Source of the DNA: Rhinopomastus cyanomelas
Taxonomy: Eukaryota; Chordata; Aves; Bucerotiformes; Rhinopomastidae
NCBI GenBank assembly: GCA_013400115.1
Contig: VXBP01004053.1
Span: 245,551 to 309,550, forward strand
DNA length: 64,000 nucleotides
Direction: 5' to 3'
Below, in pieces: positions 32,616 through 47,600 of the stretch. The position numbers and the translations under genes were made by a program. Position 1 is the first letter of the stretch, and each line of letters opens with the position of its first letter. The notes beneath the pieces are model-generated. The model made no database searches. It had not been told where the DNA came from and saw nothing but the letters and a program-made list of their open reading frames with translations.

Positions 32616-35600
32616 CTGCACAGAAGAGGAAGTCATAGCATCGTTCAGTTTCCATTCAAAACTGGGAAGCCCTCTTCTCACCCCACAGACATACAGAGCC
32701 TTAACTTTCAGAAGTGACAAGGTTCTTACAGTATTGGGAGCTGTGTACAGGAGCAGCTTAGTTTCTGGGTTTAAAGATGCAGGCTTCAAGAAGCAAGTTC
32801 TTAATGAGTTACTGAGATGACTAAGTCCATGGTCCCCATACCACTCAACTTCAAGAGGGTCTGTCTTGCAGATCATCAAGAAGTTATTGTAGAAAGCACT
32901 GAAAGCTCTGGCCTTCTGTTTTATTGTTTTCTAGGGCTTTGGCACCTTTCTTGAGTTTAGGGAGGAGTCTTTCCTCACTGGCTACAGAAACCCTAGACCT
33001 CCCATGATATTGGGTACCTCCATCCTTTATCAAACGACTCTACTACAATTGTTCTTGCAGTCTTCAGTTTTCAACACTAGCAATAATTTTCTTGTCTGCC
33101 CCTGAATCAGGACTGCTCATGGTAGAGGCTTAGCTTTGTATACTTAGACGAGTAAACAGCTGCTCTGCAGACACAGGAGATAGATATTTCTGGTAAGGCA
33201 GTGGCCTCCAGGGGACACTTGTCCAGGACCACACAGCTTTCCTTGAGATACTGAGAATTTAGCTGGAATAGTCTGCAGTTAGCCCAGCCAACTACTTGTG
33301 TCTCAAGTGTATGCCAGAGCTGCTGCTAAGTATCACGCAGGTCTCAAATCCCTGATCAGCATGATCTAGTAGCCCAGCTCTAACAGCTGTCAGAGTAAGC
33401 AAAAGAAATAGAATCACAGCAAGAGGCTCCTCTTCACCTCATGGTTTAGGATTAGTAATGAGTCCCTCATGAGGTGAGTCTCTGGCACCTGAGATCACTC
33501 CTTCCCAGTTGGTTTGTTTAAGTGGGCATTAACCAGCAGAGCTACGTCTTTGCTTCCTCTTCCTATGTCTATCACCCAAACATTACCTCACAAGGATGTG
33601 AGGAAACTTACACTGATTCTAGGTTCCATTTAGAGGAATATTTTCCTTTTTCAGAAACACTTTCCTTCCTGGATGGTTCATCTTGTACTTCAGCAGGTAA
33701 TTCCAACTGGTCATTTCTGTAATCAAAGACCAACAGTTTCAGAGCTTCTCCATCCAACATGCCATTTCAGAGATCTCATAATGGCTTGACTTTATAGTTC
33801 TAGTCAGTTGGCAGACAGCTAAGAGTTCATTAAACCCAACCCAGCCCACCCTGCAAACACCCCATAGGGAAGGCTGCTGTTGAACTTACTTCAGTTCAGA
33901 ACGTTCATCTTCATACTCTGTCCAGGAATATGTGCTCATGAACCGCTGCAGAGAAGGACGCTTCTCGTGTTGCTTTATTCCTAGCCGCCCCCTGTCATAT
34001 TTTAAACAAGATTTGTCTCAATTTCCCCACCAGAGATACAGCAGGAAATTCAGCAGCAGCCTATTTGAGAAGGCCTTAGGCAAAAAAGTTGCCCAGTTAG
34101 TTGCCTGAAATTATTAGGGGTTTTAACAAAGCAAAAGGCCAATGCCAGTGTGGCCAGCAGCAATAGGAACTAATTTTCCCCCTGTACTGGACACTGGTGA
34201 GGCCTCTGTACTGGGGGCAGTTCTGGGGCCCCTCACTTCAAGAAAGGTATTGAGGGAAGGTCTGGAGCAGGTCCAGAAGAGCAAGAAGGCTGGGGAAGAG
34301 ACTGGAGGGAAAGTCTAATGAGGAGAGGCTGAGGAAGCTGGGGTTGTTTAGCCTGGAGGAGACTCGGGGAGGAAAGGGGAATCAAACACTGGAATGGCTG
34401 CCCAGGGAGGTGTTTCAGGACAGACTGGATGTGACAGTGCCGTGGTCTAGCTGATGTGGTGATGTTAGGTCATAGGCTGGGCTTGATGATCTTACTGAGG
34501 CTGGGAAAGACCTATTTCTATGATTCTGTGAAAAACAAATCCCATCAATACCAGCTGCCTGATTTTCATAGTCTAGTTATAATGCAAGGCAGTCAAGGTA
34601 ATTGGTTTTAAATCTAAAATTTGGTCACAGAGGCTCAGTTACCTGTGGAAGTGTGTAACATTTATGTAAGAGATGCACTGTCTCTCAAGATGTTCCATAA
34701 GGTGCAGCATAAAGCACAGTTTGACCCACAAATGGGACCCTATTCAAAAGGCAAGCCCAAGAAATTTACCAACTGCTTGATCTCCTGTTGAATTTATCAC
34801 TCCATTCAGTTCCATCAGATTCATGGAGCTGGGCCTAGATAAGAAGTTGGACACGCTTACTGCATTGACATTCTCATGCTCCAGCCCAGCCAGTCTGCAG
34901 CAGATAAGACTTCCCAGCACAGGAGAACTCTTACTTACCAGTGAAAAGCCGATGCCTGTGTTTCCAGCACTCCTGGGCAATGCTGCAATGCTGACTCTTC
35001 GTAGGGATGATGGCTGCACAAATGAGAAGCATTACTGACTATCAAGGAATGAAATGACTGGATTAGTCAGTGATCACATAAAATACCATCTGGTTTTTTT
35101 ATACAAGGGGAAAAAAAAATAGCTGTTGATGCTTAGCTTGAAGTAACAGAATTCCACACACAGCCCAAACCATAATCTTTAAAGCAGCACTTTTCCACAT
35201 TAACTGCTTCCTCCCCAAGCTTCTGAGTGGAGGCTGGCTACCTGGCTTCCAACTAAACAAAGCTGAGTATCAAAATTCCCTTCAAGGTGCTCACAGAAAT
35301 TCCTACAGTCAGCCTAAGAATTCACTTGTCTATGCTAAGCCTTCCTTCTGTAACCCCAATGAAAGAACCACTCATGAGCAGTATTTCTTAATTACTGCAT
35401 GAGAGTAAAGCCATTTTGCAGCTTTTGTTAACACTTCATCTTCCAAGTGGGACCAGTTCCCTTGAGTTGGCGAGCAGAGCAGAAGCAACTGAAGTTCAAA
35501 GGATAACATCCTTGTACCTGACATCAGCTCAAACATGAGACAGAAATCCAGAGCCAAGCACACAGCAGAACACCAGTACATAAACCCACTTGCACACACT

Positions 35601-38600
35601 GTACACACTTTTGAAATGTCACATTGGGCTGAAGGTGCTGTTACCTTAAAGTTAAAAGGATTTGGTAGCCTCTTGTTTGTAGATTCATCTATGAAGATAT
35701 AAAACATCAGAAAGGCTTACACAAGAGCTTTATTTGCAACTAGAGATCTGACTTTCTGCAGCATCTGTTTAGCAGAGGATACTCTCAAAGCAGGAATGAG
35801 AAACCATGAGAAAGCCTTTTTATTTCATTATATAGGTTCATAATAGTCACATGAAACATCCTCTGCAAGCACCAGTTTCTGCTGCCATCACAAAACAGCC
35901 TCTTCTATTGTTCAAGCAGCATTCTGCTTGCACTCAAGAAGGAATAGACTATGACTCAGAAGGCTTTTACCAGTGTGCCACACTGCCCTTACTGGTTTTA
36001 AACACACATGCTCTATTTTTCAGAAGAATTCAGGTCTTCTCTGGCAAAGCCACAAGTGCACAGCACTATCTGAAAACCCAGCCACTGCACCATCTGCTTA
36101 GGAGAAATTCAGTGCACCTGCAGTGAGGAAGTCAGCAATATGCATTTAGAAGAAAGCAGGAAGCATCTGTACAGAGTGGTGAAAAGCTACCTAGAAATAG
36201 CCACTGGGAATGCTCCAGCAGGAGTGAGCACGCAGAGTTACTGCTCACAAGGAATAAGACTACTGCCATCACATGCAATGCACTTTTTCCTAAAAGCCAG
36301 AGCATTACTTCATACTGGCAATGTTTCCCCCCTACCCCAAAATTCATGACAGATCACAAACGAGGGATTTCAGACAGTTGTTTCTGACACTGGTAATATC
36401 CCCTCCCCCCGTTTTTAGGAAAAGAGATTAAATGGTCATATAAACCATCTACCCAATGTTAACATTCACTTGGTAGGTGCTAGAAAGAAGACAAAGCAGC
36501 TCTTTAGTTACCTCGATCTCCAAGAGAAATAAAGGATCTCTCATTCTGGAGCAGGACCTGCTTCAGCTCCTCAAGTTCCGCATGCTCTTTGGCATACATG
36601 CGCTTCAGGTTTTCTACATGTTGAATCATGACTTCCACAGCTTTGCTGACACGACTCTCCTAACAGAGTGCAAGAGCAGTAGAAGAAGAAAGCACTTTCA
36701 GGAAAGTTTAGAGTTTAAAACTTCCCCCCCACCCTCAAGCATCTACGCTCATCTTGTGGCACCATGTCACAAGATCTCATTTTTGTCCACTTCTTTAAAG
36801 TTCCACTATAGCTCATGTCCCAGCACATGCCCAAGTCCCACAGGTCTCATTTCTCCAGCAATTACTCTTCTAGAAGAAATGAGCCTTCATTTTCTGAGCT
36901 GTCACAACTCCTCCTCATCTGTAATACACAGCCTCAGCTGCCACCACGCATTTGCTAGTACTGCCAAGTCATATTTTCATGCTGTACTTCAGGATTGTAC
37001 ACAATTACACATAACATTTGAGCAGGTCTCTGGAAGTTTCCATATAGATTTTGTTTATTAGCTGCCTTTTCCATATCCCAGTCTGAGAAAAGAAAGCCAA
37101 GACTAAGCTGTACTGTTCAGTCTACATTGCATACATGAGATTCCCAGATCCGTAACCTGAAGCCTAGCAAACAGATTCTTATCTTTTTACATCCAGAAGC
37201 TTTTAACTTTGTCCAAAACACATTTACACAGAAGCAGTTACCTGATTAATAGCCCCCAACATCTCTGCTCTACTGGCGACCCGAGCTGCATACTGGCCAA
37301 GGAACTGCAAGCTTTTCTGCAACTTCTTAATGATCTCCTGTGCTTGGTTGTCTTCTTCACATAAGGGAACTAAAGCCTAAGACACATATGGGTGAGAAAA
37401 CCAGTGTGAGCTGTTAGGGAAATAAGGGTGAACTCAGCTGATGACTCTGAGGAGTTGTGTTCAGGCTCACACAATCACAAGACCAGCATCCAACATCCTC
37501 AATCTAACTTGGATGCAGAGCTCCACTGGGCAGACACTTCAGCTCACCTAGAGCATGAGGACAGCTGAAGATAGGGTTTCTTGCCCAGCATCTATGCAAC
37601 AAAGACACTCCACTGCCTGAGCACACAAAACTCAGATGAAGATTATCCTCCAAATGCGATGTCTCTTCTATTTCACATGGATCACCTAAGAACTTCATTG
37701 AGGTTTGGCTGTCATGTATTATACGTACTATGGCTTTTTCACAGAACTGTGAGAGAAAATTTCATGGGATTGACCCCATCCCACCTTACCAGCCTTGCCC
37801 AATACAAACCTCTAACATCTTCAGGGCATTTGTGATCTCCTTTTTCAAGTTTTCTTCAGCCAAGTCTCGAGACCTTTCTTCAAGCCTCACTCTCTTGTCC
37901 AAGGTAAACAAGTCACATTTAAAACCTAAAGACAATCTCAGAAATTCAGCCTGTTGCAAAAAAGAGAGACTTCAGAACAATCCAAGTGATGCAGAAGCTT
38001 TTACAGTAGATCTGATGTGACAGTGGAGACTGTACAGCACAAACGTTTCAGGACAGATACAGCAGAGAAGGCAAACACGTCCCATTTGTACAAAGCCATT
38101 CTCCCCCCTTCTGTAGTGATGGGGAATATAACCTGAAGCCAGAACGGGCGATTTCCAGACAGCATGCAGCAAGCCATCTGTGTCTTTTGTCAAAACTGTC
38201 TTAAAATCAGCATATCCTGCCTGGGAGGAGGTAATAGCTATGCTCCTTCAAAACAAGTGTTTCAGTAGTGAGAAGTCTTTTGTTCAGTTTTACTGACTTC
38301 TCCCCTTTCCCATCTAAAACCTTTCAAGATTTCAGAAGCCAACTTACAGAAACACACCCAGTTTCAGCTACTCAATGTTATTCTTTTACACAGGACAAGA
38401 TACTCATCAGGAGCTTTTTGTTGTTGGAGATATTTAAGGATACAAGGAGTAGAGGACTTACCTCCACTTCTTTCTCATTAGGGGAGTCACTGTAGGGTAA
38501 TAAGAAGCAATCATATAACATACTGCGGCTTTAAATTCATACCTGCAAGTGATCACTGGAGGTCAGAACACTTACGGCTCACTTTGCTTTGTTTTCTCTC

Positions 38601-41600
38601 CTTTGATGCCACCTGCAGTAGGTGAACTCCCTGGGAACAAAAAAATACTCTCAAATGCAAAAAAGCAGCCTCCCCAAACCAGCTTATGAAAAGTCTTTGG
38701 AGCTTAAACAAAGTCACTGTCCAAGTTTTCCAGCATTAAGCTCTTGCTGATAAATACTTGCGTTTCTCAAACTATTAAGGTTTGACAGCACAACACTGCC
38801 ACTTGTACAAAGCTTCAGAAGCCAGTTTTCAGTTGGATTCAGCTGGCATCCAATTAATATGGGAACAGTTAATTATATAGGTTTTACTGGATAGGTTTTG
38901 GCACAAGTCTCTGTCACACAGGTTCAGGATTTTACAAGGCTGACTATACCACTAGCTTATAGTGAACTTGAGGGAAAAGGTAAAGTGATTACAAGAGCAG
39001 AGACACCCAAGTACAGTTCAGTAGAAGCCCTCTACTTATCACAGAATGGGCTAGGTTGGAAAGGACCTCAGAGATCACCCCCTCTGCCGTGGGCAGGGCC
39101 ACACGCTAGACCACATTGACTTAAGTCATACATTGATGAGCTACACCACATTTCCCTGAGCTCCAGCCAACATCAAAGCTTCACAAGTATTTGGGGAGGG
39201 CAGACATGCCAGAAGTATCTTGAATACCCTAACTCCCCTGCAACTTCTAAGAAACTTAGTCTCCTGTCCAGCAGATGAAGCTGGTTAGATCAGTATCTGC
39301 AGCAATCCAACACGGATTTTGTATATAACGTTTTCCTCCCCTCCATTGGCAATTCATTTTGATTGCTAACTGCAGCTCCTATGTTACAGCAAAACCCCTC
39401 ATAATTGGTGCAGGGCAACACAGCTCTATACAGCTCTGGACACAGGTGACTAAAGACATGCTCCAGTGAGTCACACAAGCATGTTCAGCAACAATCTTAC
39501 CTTTCTTACTCTGCACGACAGCTGATGCTTCCTCGCTCCTGTCTTTGTTTTTCTTTTCCTGGTCAACCTCCTAAAGGCATCAGACAGCAATTACAGCACA
39601 GGAAGAGCCACACGACCATTGGAGGGGCCTGTGCCCTCCTGCAGTATTCTTCTTTGCCACTGCTCAGCCAAACCAGGTCTACACTCCACTTACTGGGTCT
39701 TGCTTCAAAACATTCTCACACACAGTTTTGCGTTCTCCTCCAGCAGGGTGGAGTTCCTTCTCTGTCAAATCCACTCCTGGGGAGAAACATAGCCAAAACC
39801 AAACATAAGGATGAAAACAAAGCAAGCCTCCAGTGCTCCATGTCATAGCATGAGCCAACAGGTCTAGAAGCAACTGCAGCAAACAGCTGAAGGCAGCATC
39901 AAGGAGAGGCAGGAGCAAAACACACTGAAGGACAGAAAGGAAGAAGTCTTTCTTGACTTGCAAATAAATCACAGTAAGTGGAGTTACATGTCTACAGGTG
40001 AGACTATCACTCCTGGTTGCAGTTGCTCTAGTTGAAGTTGCAAGTGTCACAGCAGCACTCCCTTGGATAAATTGATTTCATTATTTTGATGCTACCGTGG
40101 GGTTTCATTTTGTGTGTTTGCTATTTAAAGATACAGTTTATCAATAAGTTTTCTTCAGAATTCTAGAAGCACAGGAATATGTAAAAATATTCCCATGCAT
40201 GAAACTAAGAGGAGAATGGATGAGTACCTGTAATTATCTCCCATGTTCAGGTACATCATATTAAGTCAAGAAATAGATGCTATTTCAGCTGCTGTTATAG
40301 AGGAGTTTGTGGTGTTTAATTTCATGACCTGGTTGTGCTCAATGATATGCAGGTGACCATAAGCTTCAAGCTCAGTTTACCACTTGGACTGCCCTTTGTA
40401 CCTAGAAAGGTTAACTAGTGAGGTGCAGATAAAAGCCAACAAAAGAAGTCCTCTTGCCCAGAACAAGAGTGGCGATGAACTGATATGTTTGAAAACTAGT
40501 GATGCCAGTCCAAATGCAAGACAAACTCTCCAGCATTACATTGTAGAAAAGTTCCAAAGCAAGCAAAAATAGCATCCTGAAAGACAGCAATTAAAGAGAC
40601 TTAAAAAGGACAATATTTAGTGAGCTGAAGAAACAGTCGCAATAGCTTCTGTATCAGGAACTCTGGTGGTGTTTATACCTTTTCTGTGATTTACACCTTT
40701 TAGAGCATTAGTGATTTTTTTTGGGGGGTGCTCTTTACAAAGTCACACTCCCTCAAAGAGGCAAACCAAAGAAGTGGCACAACAAGCTTCAGGTTTCACT
40801 TGCTCTCTTTTTATCCTTCACATTAACAGCTTCTGCTTAGCACTACTTTCTGGCCCTGCTGGTGTTTGCAGCACAGCCCTACAGTCTGATCTGGCAGACT
40901 CACAAGCACCTTTAGGAGAGACTGTCTGGTACTTCAGCCACAAGCAGAGAGCCACCCATATCTGTTTCGATACTTGCAATGCAAAGGTGCACCACAGGCT
41001 GCAGGATTCTCAGACGTGAAAACTATTTGTACTCCTACCTGTTTTCCCTATCTGTCTCCTTGCCAGAGGCACCTAGACCAAGCATTTGCCTCTAATGTTA
41101 ACTTCAGTTAGCAGAAAGATAATACAATTAAAAGTAAAGGGACTTAATTAGATTTCAGAAGGATAGTGCTAAAGAACAAAACCAAACAAGAAGCGAGAGT
41201 CTTCTCCTTAGGTACAGGTTAAAAAGAATCCATCATGCACAGGTATGCTGTGCTGCTTATGCAGATCTGCTTTTCTAGAAAGAAGTTTAAATACAATATA
41301 AACACATACTCCAGCTCTGTTTTTTGTTTTCAAGTGGAAAAAGCACCATCAGATCTTGTAAGAATAATAATTCTGGGTGTGCATGGCTATAATGAAAGCC
41401 AGTCATACACAAAGGCCTCTGTTCTCATCTCTGATATAGACTCAGCTTCTTGAGCACAGACCATCAGTTTCAAGAGAGGAAAGTGTTCAGTCTACATGGA
41501 TCCCTACACTTCTTTAAGCCACTAAATACATTCTCTTCCCCAAACTGCCTGGGGTTTAGCACCCACACAGTGTTTAGTCAGCTGAGCAAGCATTGCTATT

Positions 41601-44600
41601 TCACCAAGTTATTCACGTTTACTTTTTGCAGAGCTGTAGGATACCAACCTCCTGCAAGAAGGTAAAGCCTTATTCCTACTCTGCTTCAGGGAGGGATGAG
41701 AGCACTCACAGGCAGAAATGTGTGTTGAAATCCAGAAAAATCAAAGTGACAAGATATTTTTCCTCACTGAGCTTCCTTACTTCAAAAGGTGCACTGGACT
41801 CTGGTAGCTTCCCGACTGCTTGAATGCCAGTGCAATGCAGCACTTGCTGTGCCCAGCTCAGGACCAGCCAGAGGTCCTTACCGTTGTTTTTGTCCATTGC
41901 TATGGAAGCTGGCACATCTTCCTCATTCTCATGCGAACACTCCATACAGCAGCCTGTAACATCAGGCAACAGAAGACAAAGCTCTCACTACTTGGTAAAT
42001 GCACAGACAAGGATCTCTTCCAGTCTTCCAGTGCAAAAAGTGAATGTTCTGTCCTCAAACGAAGGGCTTACCTGTTCGTGATGTAGAGCTTTCCAGAGAG
42101 GATGCAAGAGCTTCTTGGGGTGAAGTTAAGCGATCACTGACAAAACAAAAACACTTTCAGATACACATCTATGTTATACAATCTTGATAAAGGCTTTTAA
42201 AAGCTTGAATAAAATCTGACCTGGATGGGATCAAACTGGCTGGTAGTGTTGGCTCTCCAAAGTCAACCTTAAAAAAAAACCAAGGAAAGAGTTGCCATGT
42301 GAACAGAAAGCCTGTATGTTAATCTTCAGAATTTCCCCAACTGTACCCAAATTATTTCACCAGTGAAGAACTAGAAGGCAAGTGCAAGCAGATCTGCTAG
42401 CCCAAGGCCATACACACGTGATGTAGGTTAGTATAGCTTTAACACGAGTGATGAGATGTCTGCAGAAACAGTTCTCAGCACTGGCATTCTTAGGAGGTGT
42501 AGTTTGGTTCCCAATGTAAGTTTCGCTTCCCCCACACATTTTCAAAACACCGCTGTCTGTACTGCCACACCACACTGCTCTACCTCACTAATGTTCATCA
42601 AGATATATTCAAGGCCCTGACCTCAAGCCCTACAAGTGAGGTGCACAGAACTCCACCCACCTATAGACAGACTCATTTAGGTAAATAAAATCATTACTAC
42701 TGAGAGCTCAAACAAGCAGGTGACCCTGAACACAGAGCTGCACACTGTATATTTCAGTCCATCTTTACACAACACTGGTTTTCCTTGTATATAAACAATT
42801 ACCTAGCCACTTCCTAAGGCTTCAGCTCTCCTTTGTATGGAGAAGGATTCAGCAGTCAAAAGGTTGGTATGTAGTTTCTCTCCAGTTATTTTAGCCACTA
42901 CAGTTGCTGTTCTGGACCCAAAACTGTACTATATCACAGCCAAAACTATTCTATGAAGAGACTTCCATGATCATCAAGTTCAGTCTTATCCTAACCCGAT
43001 CAGCACTACTAAATCCTGTCCTGCAACACAACATCTACCCTTCTCTTCAACACCTCCAGGGATGGGGACTCTACTCCCTGCCTGGTCTGGCTCTTTCAAT
43101 GCCTGACAGCCCTTTCAGGAAAGAAATTCGTCCTGACATCCAATCGGAACCTCCCGTGGCACAGCTTAAGGCCACCTCCCCTCATTGTATCACTGGTCAC
43201 TAGGGAGACCAGACCAACTCCCATCTCTACAATCTCCTTTAATACAGCAAGGGGCACATTGAATGTTATACATACCACTTTCATTTCACTCTGGATAACT
43301 CCAGCTTAGTTATTCAGTTGGTCTCTCTTTTTGGGTGAAAACATGAGGCAAAACAGAGGCTTAAAGGGCTACGTCAGTGACTTGTGACTAAGTCCACCCA
43401 CTGCTGAAAGACTGGTGAATAGAAAACAGCACAAACCTATCTCTGATCAGACAAGGAAGGAGGCTGGCTAGCTTTGGGCAGTTCCCTGCATTTCAAGTGT
43501 CCAAGAATACTACTTAAATACAAGGTGACACAGAAAAACCAAGTCAGCAACCATCCTCCTTCCCCATCTCTCACATCCAGAGGGCCCAGCAAAAAGTAAA
43601 AGGAAGTGACCAAAGTCCCTGGTCATTTCCAAGAGCAAGCAACTGCTCCCATCCATAAGTTTGTGCCTTCTCTCTCCTTGCTCATGCATCAGAGCTTGAC
43701 AGCATCCACAGAGCCTTGCCACAGCCAGCTGGATGTTTCCTCTAATGCAAATCCAGGCTATTTTTGCTCTTATTTAAATACTGTATTAAGCTTAAGGAAG
43801 TGCAGCATTGCATTTGCTTTGCTCAGACCATTACGCCTACAGAAGCTTTGGGGTAAAAGGTAAAAAGAAGGTAGAAATCACCTGGGGGTGCTGATTGATA
43901 CCCGCCTGAACATGAGCCAGCAGTGTGCCCAGGTGGCCAAGAGGGCCAATGGCATCCTGGCCTGCATCAGGAATGGTGTGGCCAGCAGGAGCAGGGAGGT
44001 CATTCTGCCCCTGTACTCTGCACTGGTTAGGCCGCACCTTGAGTACTGTGTCCAGTTCTGGGCCCCTCAGTTTAGGAAGGACATTGAGGTGCTTGAGCGT
44101 GTCCAGAGAAGGGCGACGAGGCTGGTGAGGGGCCTTGAGCACAAGCCCTATGAGGAGAGGCTGAGGGAGCTGGGATTGTTTAGCCTGGAGAAGAGGAGGC
44201 TCAGGGGAGACCTTCTTGCTGTCTACAACTACCTGAGGGGTGGTTGTGGCCAGGAGGAGGTTGCTCTCTTCTCTCAGGCAGCCAGCACCAGAACAAGAGG
44301 ACACAGCCTCAAGCTGCGCCAGGGGAAATTTAGGCTTGAGGTGAGGAGAAAGTTCTTCACCGAGAGAGTCATTGGCCACTGGAATGGCCTGCCCGGGGAG
44401 GTGGTGGAGTCGCCAACTCTGGAGCTGTTCAAGGCACGATTGGACGTGGCACTTGGTGCCATGGTCTAGCCTTGAGCTCTGTGGCGACAGGTTGGACTTG
44501 ATGATCTATGAGGTCTCTTCCAACCTTGATAATACTGTGATACTGTGATACTGTAAAAGAATAGTATATTGGAATGAAAACAAATCTAAAGAACTTACAC

Positions 44601-47600
44601 GTGCCCCAAACCACCCATACAGGCAGCTCAAAACCTGCATTGCCTGAATGCAGACTAAAGTAGTAAGTTATTCTTATGCTCTCTCCCCTCACAAGGTAAA
44701 TCTCAGTGATTTCTGTCTGCAATGGAGAGGAATCCTCACCTCAGTTCAGTTTTTAAAACTCTATACTGATGATTAAAGTTCTGCACTCTGACAGATGACA
44801 GTGAGTACACTTACAGAAAAAAACAGAACAAGAAACCCCACATTCTAGGTTCCCCAATAAAAAAAAATTGTTTGCACTGGACATTAGAGATTAGTTCTTC
44901 CTAACAGGACTGTGTCAAGATCCCACACTCTTCTTCCTACTGTCCCTTCAATTAGTGGAACAATTCAAGGACTCTCAACACACAGACTCTAGTGAAGGTC
45001 TTGTATAACTGTTCCTAAGCAAGCATTAGCATTCAGAAGGCCTATCATCTGGTTTTCACTCTTCAGTATGACTACTAACTTAAATAAATCAACTGGCTCT
45101 CACAAGAGCTCCCTTTAATAACCAGTCCCTACATTCTTATGGTGGCAATGCTTTGACAAAGTCATTTGAGTCACTTACATCCCAAAAGGCTCAATTCTGT
45201 TAAAAGCATACCTGCAACCACAATGTAATAAAAGAAACACTAGAGAGGACTTTTCCTATGAAGCAAGGGCATTCAAATTTTGCTGCACAACAGTGTGTAG
45301 AACAGACATTGGACACAGCCCATTTGCTTTTTCTCTGGGACAAGGTTTAACATTTGCATTCCCCCCTGCCCCGAGAGTATTCACACAAGAGATTTTCACA
45401 AAAGGCAAAAATGGGAGACTTCTGAGCCCAGCTGAAGTCACAGAAAGCTCTAAAACAACAAAGAACACCACATATCTCAAACACCTTTGCAAGGCTGCAA
45501 CTTTCCAGGACTGCTGTATAAGGCAACAACTCTTATGATTATCTAAGAAAACTTAAGCAGTAGCAGCACAAGCTAGGAGTTCCTCACCTGCTCTACCCCT
45601 ACTGAACAGGGTTCTGAAACCCCAGGCAGTCCCAACTGCTCTTACTTTTACCTCCACCCCAATTTCTGCCTTATCATTATAATCAGACCACTGCTGCATT
45701 GCATTTACCACACACTAGCTGAGGCTGGTCTTAGGTTGCCTGCTCAGTCTTGCAAAGACTATTTCCAGCTTCACAGAAACCACGGACCAATATTCTTCCA
45801 TCAACACCAACACTGCAGCTCCTAAAGCTAACCAGATAACCTGCAAGGCAAATCTGGATTTCATAATTTCATTGTGGCACTGAGCACAACTAGAGGTGCT
45901 GAACCTGCAGCCATGAGGTTCTCAGTTGCCATGAGAAAGGTGACTCCAATAGCTGTGTATGCAGGACTCAGAGCAGTGAAGGCATAGCTGAGCACAACAG
46001 CTGAACAAGTTTCCATATAGCAAAGATCATTTCCCAGCTCTTCTGGCAGCTGTGGGAGAAAGTGCAAAGAAAGGCAGCACTCGCAGCTACAACATCCCGT
46101 GGCTTCATGCAGGTGTATAAGAGCAGCAAAATCACTCCGACTTCCCTGGCAGAGCTGAAGTATTACTGCAAAACCAGCTCTGTTTGAAGCCTTGAAACCA
46201 TGTGTAACACACTCCCCAGGTGAAAGCATGATCCAGATGCATGTGAACATCAAGACATTTGGGTCTGTAACTTGCAGTATCCCAGAACTGTACCCAAACA
46301 GAAGGGACCACCCCACACAGAACAAGTCACAGAATCCTGCTGACTGATGCCAGCCCCACTTATCTTGGATGTTACTGTGGTGCTATTCCATCTGGATCTG
46401 GGTCCGAGTAGGGCACTTGAACCCATTCAAAACCACATCTCTGGCACCAGAAACAGCACTCACCTCAGCAAGTGAAGAGTCCATCATTGTAATGGAAACA
46501 GGAAGGTCTGCATCAGTACAGTTACCAGCAGAGCATGTTTTCCACCTGGCAATACACATTTTATTTGCATATCGCCCAAACAACATGAGATATATTGCTC
46601 ATTTTCCTTAAGCACATAAGTGAAGTCACCACTATCTGTGAGACAGATGGTCTTTCAGAGAAAAGAAATTCATCACTGAAATCAATCCCTCCTCCCCTGA
46701 AAGCAAGAACCACCACCAGTCCTTTCCCAGCCCCTTCCACACTGCACAATTCTACAGAAAACCAGTGGCTTCAAAAGCTGCTGAGTGCTTTGCACTGCAG
46801 ACTGCCTGCCTCTTCATCTTCAGGAAGACTTTTTTCTTTTAAGATATCCACTGACAATAGTTAGCTAGCTTTCATAATCCTCAGCAGTTCAGTCTCTATT
46901 TTAAAAGACCTAAGGAGGCAGCTTGATAAGTAAGCCCTCAGAATTCCTGTCCTAATCACCACCAAAAAAATTTACTCCCAAAGCCAGTAGCACTTTTGCT
47001 TCTAAATGGGAACATCAGTTGTGAGTTAAACACTGGAAAGAGACAAGAATGCCTACATCGTGCCTCAAGTTCTCCAGCATGAAGAGTACTTGCCTGGTGG
47101 TCATACCAATAGTTTCAGTAAAGTTTTACTATTACTGTTGTGAAGAGAAGCAAGGCATTAACCCACAACACCACTAGCTGACCACAGTGTCCAGTATCTT
47201 CTACAAAGGATGCCCTGCTGTTGAACTCAGCATATGCTGGGGACACAGCTTGCCTTCAGAATCTGTCAGGTCCTATGGACCCCTTCTACCATTCACCCCA
47301 AAAGAGGTTATTCTGCCATCTTACTTGTACCCTACTAAAGTCACTTCTGAAGTGGAAGAGTGTTTCAGATAGCAGCTTTCAAACACGCAGCTGCCAGAGC
47401 TCTGTCTGTAAGGCCAGTCCCAGCTGTGCACAGGGGAGTTAGGCGTGCATGAGGTTTCCAAGGTCAGAGCATCTGTTACAAGAGACAAGCATGAAGACTG
47501 TTGGTCACTGGCACATAGATTTTTACTGAAGTAATCTAAAGTAATCAAGAAGCAAAACAAGATTTCTAAGGCAACTTTCATCTCAGTCTGAAAGTTAGGT

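Noticed and set aside
45861..46325. Minus-strand 154-codon open frame in the large IRAG2 intron
   Set aside because: No family recognised, no fitting splice phase and no conservation evidence.
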